This document shows, in pieces, positions 7,134-10,312 of a DNA stretch of 10,312 nt. The position numbers and the translations under genes are program-made. The notes below the pieces were generated by a model. That model did no database searches. It worked only from the letters and a program-made list of their open reading frames with translations, and was not told the origin of the DNA. The stretch comes from QGNO01 sp964493125 (GTDB lineage Bacteria > Chloroflexota > Dehalococcoidia > Lucifugimonadales > QGNO01), in the NCBI GenBank assembly GCA_964493125.1, contig CAZBMS010000050.1:1-10312 (forward strand), read 5' to 3'. Numbering within the stretch: position 1 is the stretch's first letter; every line of letters begins with the position of its first letter.

Positions 7134-8474
7134 TTAGCACTTCAACCAACGCCTATCAGTAAATTCACGTGCCAAATTATAGTTTATATCTTTATATTCC
7201 AGATTGGCTTGTTGGAGCATAATGTCACCTCGTAAAAAATCATTACTTATATAAAAATCCATAACGGCAACCATTTGCTGAAAATACCTTTCGATACGAA
7301 AATAAAGTGAATTACTAATTTCTGGACTGTGAACGATTACTTCTTGTTCCAACTTCTGCCATCTATTCTTGTAACGTTCGAGTTCGTTCAATAAAGAATC
7401 GACGTTAGATCCGAGATTCTCAGATTGATTCAGAAAAACGTTCCAATCCCTGCTGATTAAACCCGCCTCGTTACCAAAATAAGCAACTTTGCAAAAGACA
7501 TCGCCTTCTAATTCTTCAGGGTTTAAACTTTGTAATATGTCTTTGGTAAATTGTAGCCAAATTTGATCAGGCGTCTCCCCTAAAATTTGAATAAATAAAG
7601 TCTCATCATCAAGCTCATCAAACTGGAAGTCCTTTACCAATTTAGTCAAAGAATCTCTCGAATAGGTTTTAATCATGTATTCGACCAAATGCCAACTTTG
7701 AGCGTATGCCAATTCGAGCTGCCGTTTGTTTTTCGTATTCTTCCAATCAAGATCTTGCAAATCACGCATAGATATAACACTGTCCAATTTAATTGCGGAA
7801 CGAACCAAGCCTCTAGATTCAAGTTCATGCAATTTGGCCGAGTTTGGATCAATCTCTGTCTGCACCCTAGCAGCTACGTACTCAGCTACCCCCTCACTTA
7901 ACCAAGTGGGAAGATTTGGTGTAGCCGGATGGGTTAATTCATGAGGCACGTTTCTAAAGAGAGAATCATCCGTTACATCCACATATATTTTCGCTTCAGA
8001 TACCTGACCATCCGTAAAAAAATGCGAGCTCAATCCTGCCAAAATCTCAGGGTCAGAAAATCCACCTTCATTGACGAACCCAGTTAATTGCGCTGGGAAC
8101 AGTAGATGTACTTCAAAGGGAATCTTGTCTACCCCAAATTCGTCTGCAAGTAATCGCCACGTAACATCGTAACTATCAACGGCAGACATAACAGTATTTG
8201 AATCTATCCATGGCTCATAAATAAATTTTGTTTCATCCCCAAGGACGCTATACAAATATGGCCGTCCTGCCATGGTAATCGACCCAGACAACGTTTCAAT
8301 TCCAGAATCCTTAGAAGCTTGTGTTATTAATTCGATTTCTTGAAGGTTCTGAATTTCTGCAGTGTTTACATCCACTGGCTTTGGCGGTGCTTGAACTTGG
8401 TATACCACTTTAAAAGCGAGAGCGATTCCCAAGAGCACAAAAAACATTGCCAAGTTTAGTTTATTTCTAGCCAA
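7134..8474 (-). CDS. Membrane-anchored gluzincin-like zinc metalloprotease (peptidase MA type)
   Basis: The 446-aa protein starts with a short basic N-terminus (Arg3, Lys5) and a hydrophobic segment at about 8-24. It is probably an uncleaved signal anchor, with the rest outside the cytoplasm. The zinc site is HELTH at 178-182, followed by WLSEGVAEY, where Glu194 would be the third ligand. This arrangement resembles peptidase MA-like gluzincins. The gap from the second His to the Glu is only 12 residues, which looks short for this group. The C-terminal ~120 residues are helical and charged, with no domain I recognise. The TTG start (8474) is preferred because it keeps the basic residues before the membrane segment and an in-frame TGA lies just upstream. 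ATG 8447 is the alternative but would start within the hydrophobic stretch. Substrate is unknown. Confidence 0.75.
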   Translation of the reverse strand: MARNKLNLAMFFVLLGIALAFKVVYQVQAPPKPVDVNTAEIQNLQEIELITQASKDSGIETLSGSITMAGRPYLYSVLGDETKFIYEPWIDSNTVMSAVDSYDVTWRLLADEFGVDKIPFEVHLLFPAQLTGFVNEGGFSDPEILAGLSSHFFTDGQVSEAKIYVDVTDDSLFRNVPHELTHPATPNLPTWLSEGVAEYVAARVQTEIDPNSAKLHELESRGLVRSAIKLDSVISMRDLQDLDWKNTKNKRQLELAYAQSWHLVEYMIKTYSRDSLTKLVKDFQFDELDDETLFIQILGETPDQIWLQFTKDILQSLNPEELEGDVFCKVAYFGNEAGLISRDWNVFLNQSENLGSNVDSLLNELERYKNRWQKLEQEVIVHSPEISNSLYFRIERYFQQMVAVMDFYISNDFLRGDIMLQQANLEYKDINYNLAREFTDRRWLKC

Positions 8475-8503
8475 CTTTCACACCCACTAATTAACATCTT
8501 CGC

Positions 8504-8532
8504 ATTTTATCTCACATAAAGGCACAGCCCAA
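8504..8532 (-). promoter_or_regulatory. Candidate promoter for the metalloprotease gene
   Basis: On the minus strand, TTGGGC (8532-8527) and TAAAAT (8509-8504) are separated by 17 nt. The -10 matches five of six consensus bases, the -35 only partly. Transcription would begin about 20 nt before the TTG start at 8474. This is a pattern match only. Confidence 0.4.
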
Positions 8533-8545
8533 ACTTCGAACACTC

Positions 8546-8574
8546 TTGAACAAGCCGCAATTATGTTCAATAAA
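8546..8574 (+). promoter_or_regulatory. Candidate promoter with overlapping operator-like dyad for the amidase operon
   Basis: TTGAAC (8546-8551) lies 17 nt before AATAAA (8569-8574), each matching four of six consensus bases. A stronger -10-like hexamer, TATGAT, sits at 8582-8587 but has no good -35. The same stretch holds a dyad TTGAACA (8546-8552) and TGTTCAA (8564-8570) with an 11-nt spacer, which could be a regulator binding site. The 147-nt gap serves two divergent genes, so control of both from here is plausible. Confidence 0.35.
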
Positions 8575-8621
8575 CGGTCGTTATGATAGGGTGAAAATTC
8601 ATTTAATAATAGGATGGTAGC

Positions 8622-8819
8622 ATGCCTGACTTAACACCTGAGGATGTTAAGGTCCTTGCGAATTCAATTGGACTAGACATCCAAGAAACAGAACTATTAG
8701 AAATCACACATAGACTGAATGTAATAGTGACGGGGGTGGAAACTTTTGAGCACCCCGGACTGGAGAATTTCGAGCCTACTCCTTTCCCTAGCCTCGAAGA
8801 GGATATCGATGGACAATAA
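8622..8819 (+). CDS. GatC/AtzG-like small amidase subunit
   Basis: This 65-aa acidic protein reads like the small partner of a GatA-type amidase. A helical N-terminal half with LTPEDVKVLANSIGLDI and ITHRLNVIVTGVETF is followed by an extended tail with FEPTPFPSLEED. It is shorter than typical GatC (about 90-100 aa). It resembles the AtzG-type subunits that accompany AtzE-like hydrolases, so a role in tRNA amidotransfer is less likely. AGGA lies 7 nt before the ATG. Its last 11 nt overlap the amidase start, which implies coupled synthesis in equal amounts. Assignment rests on size, context and loose sequence resemblance. Confidence 0.65.
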   Translation: MPDLTPEDVKVLANSIGLDIQETELLEITHRLNVIVTGVETFEHPGLENFEPTPFPSLEEDIDGQ

Positions 8820-10224
8820 TTATCTCACCCAAATTAGTGCCACTGAGCTAGGAGGGTTAATTTCCAGCAAGAATCTTTCACCTGTAGAGGTCACGGAAGC
8901 ATATTTAGATAGAATCGATCGGTTCGACAACAACTTGAAAGCCTTCATAACTGTTTGCCATGATTCAGCAATTGAATCTGCAAAATCGGCAGAGCAGGCA
9001 TTAATAAAAGGGCGAGCTATTGGAGCTCTTCACGGTCTTCCATTTGCAGTAAAAGATCAATTCGAAACCAAAGGCATATTGACTACTGCAGGATCGCGAG
9101 TCCTTGCAAATTACATTCCAAATCGTGACGCCACAACAGTAAGAAGATCAATAGATGCTGGAGCCATATTGATTGGTAAGCTTAATCTAACTCAATTTGC
9201 AGCTGGCGGGGGTGATCATTATCCATTCGGTGAAGCGAGAAATCCTTGGAATACGGATTACACACCAGGCCTTTCAAGCAGTGGATCTGGAATAGCGATT
9301 GCAGCATCACTAGCTTCACTAACTCTCGGAGAGGACACTGGAGGCTCAATACGTATGCCAGCATCTGTAAATGGAATAGTTGGACTGCGGCCAACCTGGG
9401 GGCTTGTCAGTAGATACGGAGTCATTCCATTCTGTTGGTCCATGGACACAGCAGGTCCAATGACTCGCACCGTAGAAGATGCAGCCATGTTTATGAACGT
9501 GATATCAGGTTATGATCCGTTGGATAGATACACATCTAAGATACCAACCCCAAACTACCTGACGCACCTTACTGGCGATATAAGTGGTCTTCGCGTAGGT
9601 GTACTGAAAGAGTTTACAAATCAGGAGTTCGTACACAAAGATGTCTTATCCTCCATTGAAGCGTCCATCAGCGATCTAGAAAAACTTGGAGCGATAGTAG
9701 AAGAAGTCTCACTGCCTATGCTTAGGAATGTTAGTATTGTTGCGGCTTCTATTTCAGAAAGTGACGGCGCTTTTTATCACAGAAAATGGATCTTGGAACA
9801 ACCGAAAGATTACGGGCATAACACTAGGAGACGTTTGCTTGCTGGATCCCTAATTCCTGCTCAAATTGTCCACAAAGCAGCCCGTGTACGTACAGTTTTT
9901 GCACATGAATGGTCAAAACTCTTTGGCAAGCTTGACGTATTGATTAGTCCCACTATGTTAAGTCCCGCAGGCAAAATAGCGCATGTGGAGAATGTGACCG
10001 ATCGACAAGACGCAATAAATAAATTCGGGCAAGTTAATAGCCCTACCTTCCCCGCAGCTTTTATAGGAGTCCCCGCACTATCTATCCCTTCCGGCTTCAG
10101 CAACGAAGGTCTCCCCATAGGATTACAAATTATGGGTAGAAGATTTCAGGATGCCTTAGTATTGAAGGTAGGACATGCTCTTCAATCAATAACCGACTGG
10201 CACAATAAGAGACCAACAGTGTAG
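8809..10224 (+). CDS. Amidase signature family hydrolase (GatA/AtzE-like)
   Basis: This enzyme hydrolyses an amide or urea-type C-N bond through the Ser-cisSer-Lys triad of the amidase signature family. From the ATG at 8809 it has 471 aa. Lys82 is in FAVKDQ, Ser156 is the likely cis-Ser in PGLSSSGSG, and nucleophile Ser180 is in EDTGGSIRMPAS. The 24-residue Ser-Ser spacing matches known members. The loop around Ser156 departs from the usual GGSSGGS, with Leu and Ser replacing two glycines. The C-terminal NSPTFPAAFIGVPALSIPSGF and GLPIGLQIMG are typical. A longer frame opens at GTG 8746, but the ATG has AGAGGA 5 nt upstream and matches the family start. The overlap with the GatC/AtzG-like gene suggests a two-subunit enzyme. 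The substrate is unknown, and GatB is not in the window. Confidence 0.88.
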   Translation: MDNNYLTQISATELGGLISSKNLSPVEVTEAYLDRIDRFDNNLKAFITVCHDSAIESAKSAEQALIKGRAIGALHGLPFAVKDQFETKGILTTAGSRVLANYIPNRDATTVRRSIDAGAILIGKLNLTQFAAGGGDHYPFGEARNPWNTDYTPGLSSSGSGIAIAASLASLTLGEDTGGSIRMPASVNGIVGLRPTWGLVSRYGVIPFCWSMDTAGPMTRTVEDAAMFMNVISGYDPLDRYTSKIPTPNYLTHLTGDISGLRVGVLKEFTNQEFVHKDVLSSIEASISDLEKLGAIVEEVSLPMLRNVSIVAASISESDGAFYHRKWILEQPKDYGHNTRRRLLAGSLIPAQIVHKAARVRTVFAHEWSKLFGKLDVLISPTMLSPAGKIAHVENVTDRQDAINKFGQVNSPTFPAAFIGVPALSIPSGFSNEGLPIGLQIMGRRFQDALVLKVGHALQSITDWHNKRPTV

Positions 10225-10230
10225 TAGCAA

Positions 10231-10312
10231 ATGACCAAACTTATCTTCGGAACAGGTAAATACAAATATAGAGTTGAAGACCCTTTTGGAATATTGCCAA
10301 CTGGAATGACTT
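10231..10312 (+). CDS. Start of a probable NHL-repeat/beta-propeller protein, 3'-truncated
   Basis: The frame opens with an ATG 6 nt after the amidase stop and stays open for 27 codons to the window end. The visible peptide begins MTKLIFGTGKYKYRVEDPFG and continues ILPTGMT. It resembles the N-terminus of six-bladed NHL-type propellers related to peptidyl-alpha-hydroxyglycine lyase, which often begin with a GxGKYxYRV...LPxGW pattern. No Shine-Dalgarno is evident, so translation may be coupled to the amidase gene. With so little sequence the call is tentative. Confidence 0.45.
   Translation, partial: MTKLIFGTGKYKYRVEDPFGILPTGMT

Noticed and set aside
8746..8808. GTG-initiated N-terminal extension of the amidase
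   Set aside because: It would overlap the GatC/AtzG-like gene by 74 nt; ATG 8809 has a well-placed AGAGGA and gives the family-typical start.

Overview
The window is a gene-dense, moderately AT-rich bacterial chromosome segment with three transcription blocks. No mobile element, CRISPR array, rRNA or tRNA gene was recognised. Three traits are compatible with Chloroflexota, perhaps a marine SAR202/Dehalococcoidia-type lineage: the selB–nurA–HAS-barrel–herA order, a lipoprotein with a Pro/Thr-rich linker, and a GatA/AtzE-type amidase next to a probable NHL-propeller gene. This assignment is inference from gene content; no marker-gene tree could be run.

Block 1 (+ strand, 2-6125) opens with the 3' two thirds of selB, the selenocysteine-specific elongation factor. 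It is followed, with a 1-nt gap or a short overlap at each junction, by the NurA nuclease, a small HAS-barrel-type protein, and the HerA DNA-pumping ATPase. NurA and HerA are expected to act together in DNA end resection, and the small middle gene looks like a dedicated accessory. A 64-nt gap then leads to a leucine-dehydrogenase-type amino acid dehydrogenase, whose stop codon overlaps the start of an exported, probably lipid-anchored cyclophilin peptidyl-prolyl isomerase.

Block 2 (- strand, 8474-6173) holds two genes. One is a membrane-anchored gluzincin-like metalloprotease. The other is endonuclease IV (nfo) with all nine metal ligands, and a near-consensus sigma70-type promoter lies just upstream of it. 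The nfo gene converges with the cyclophilin gene across a 47-nt gap.

Block 3 (+ strand, 8622-end) starts from a divergent intergenic region. It encodes a 65-aa GatC/AtzG-like small subunit overlapping an amidase-signature hydrolase with an intact Lys-cisSer-Ser triad. The first 27 codons of a probable NHL/beta-propeller protein run off the window end.

The most unusual structure not explained by coding alone is a near-perfect 23-bp inverted repeat with a 9-nt loop (1112-1166). It lies inside the 5' end of nurA, immediately after the selB stop.
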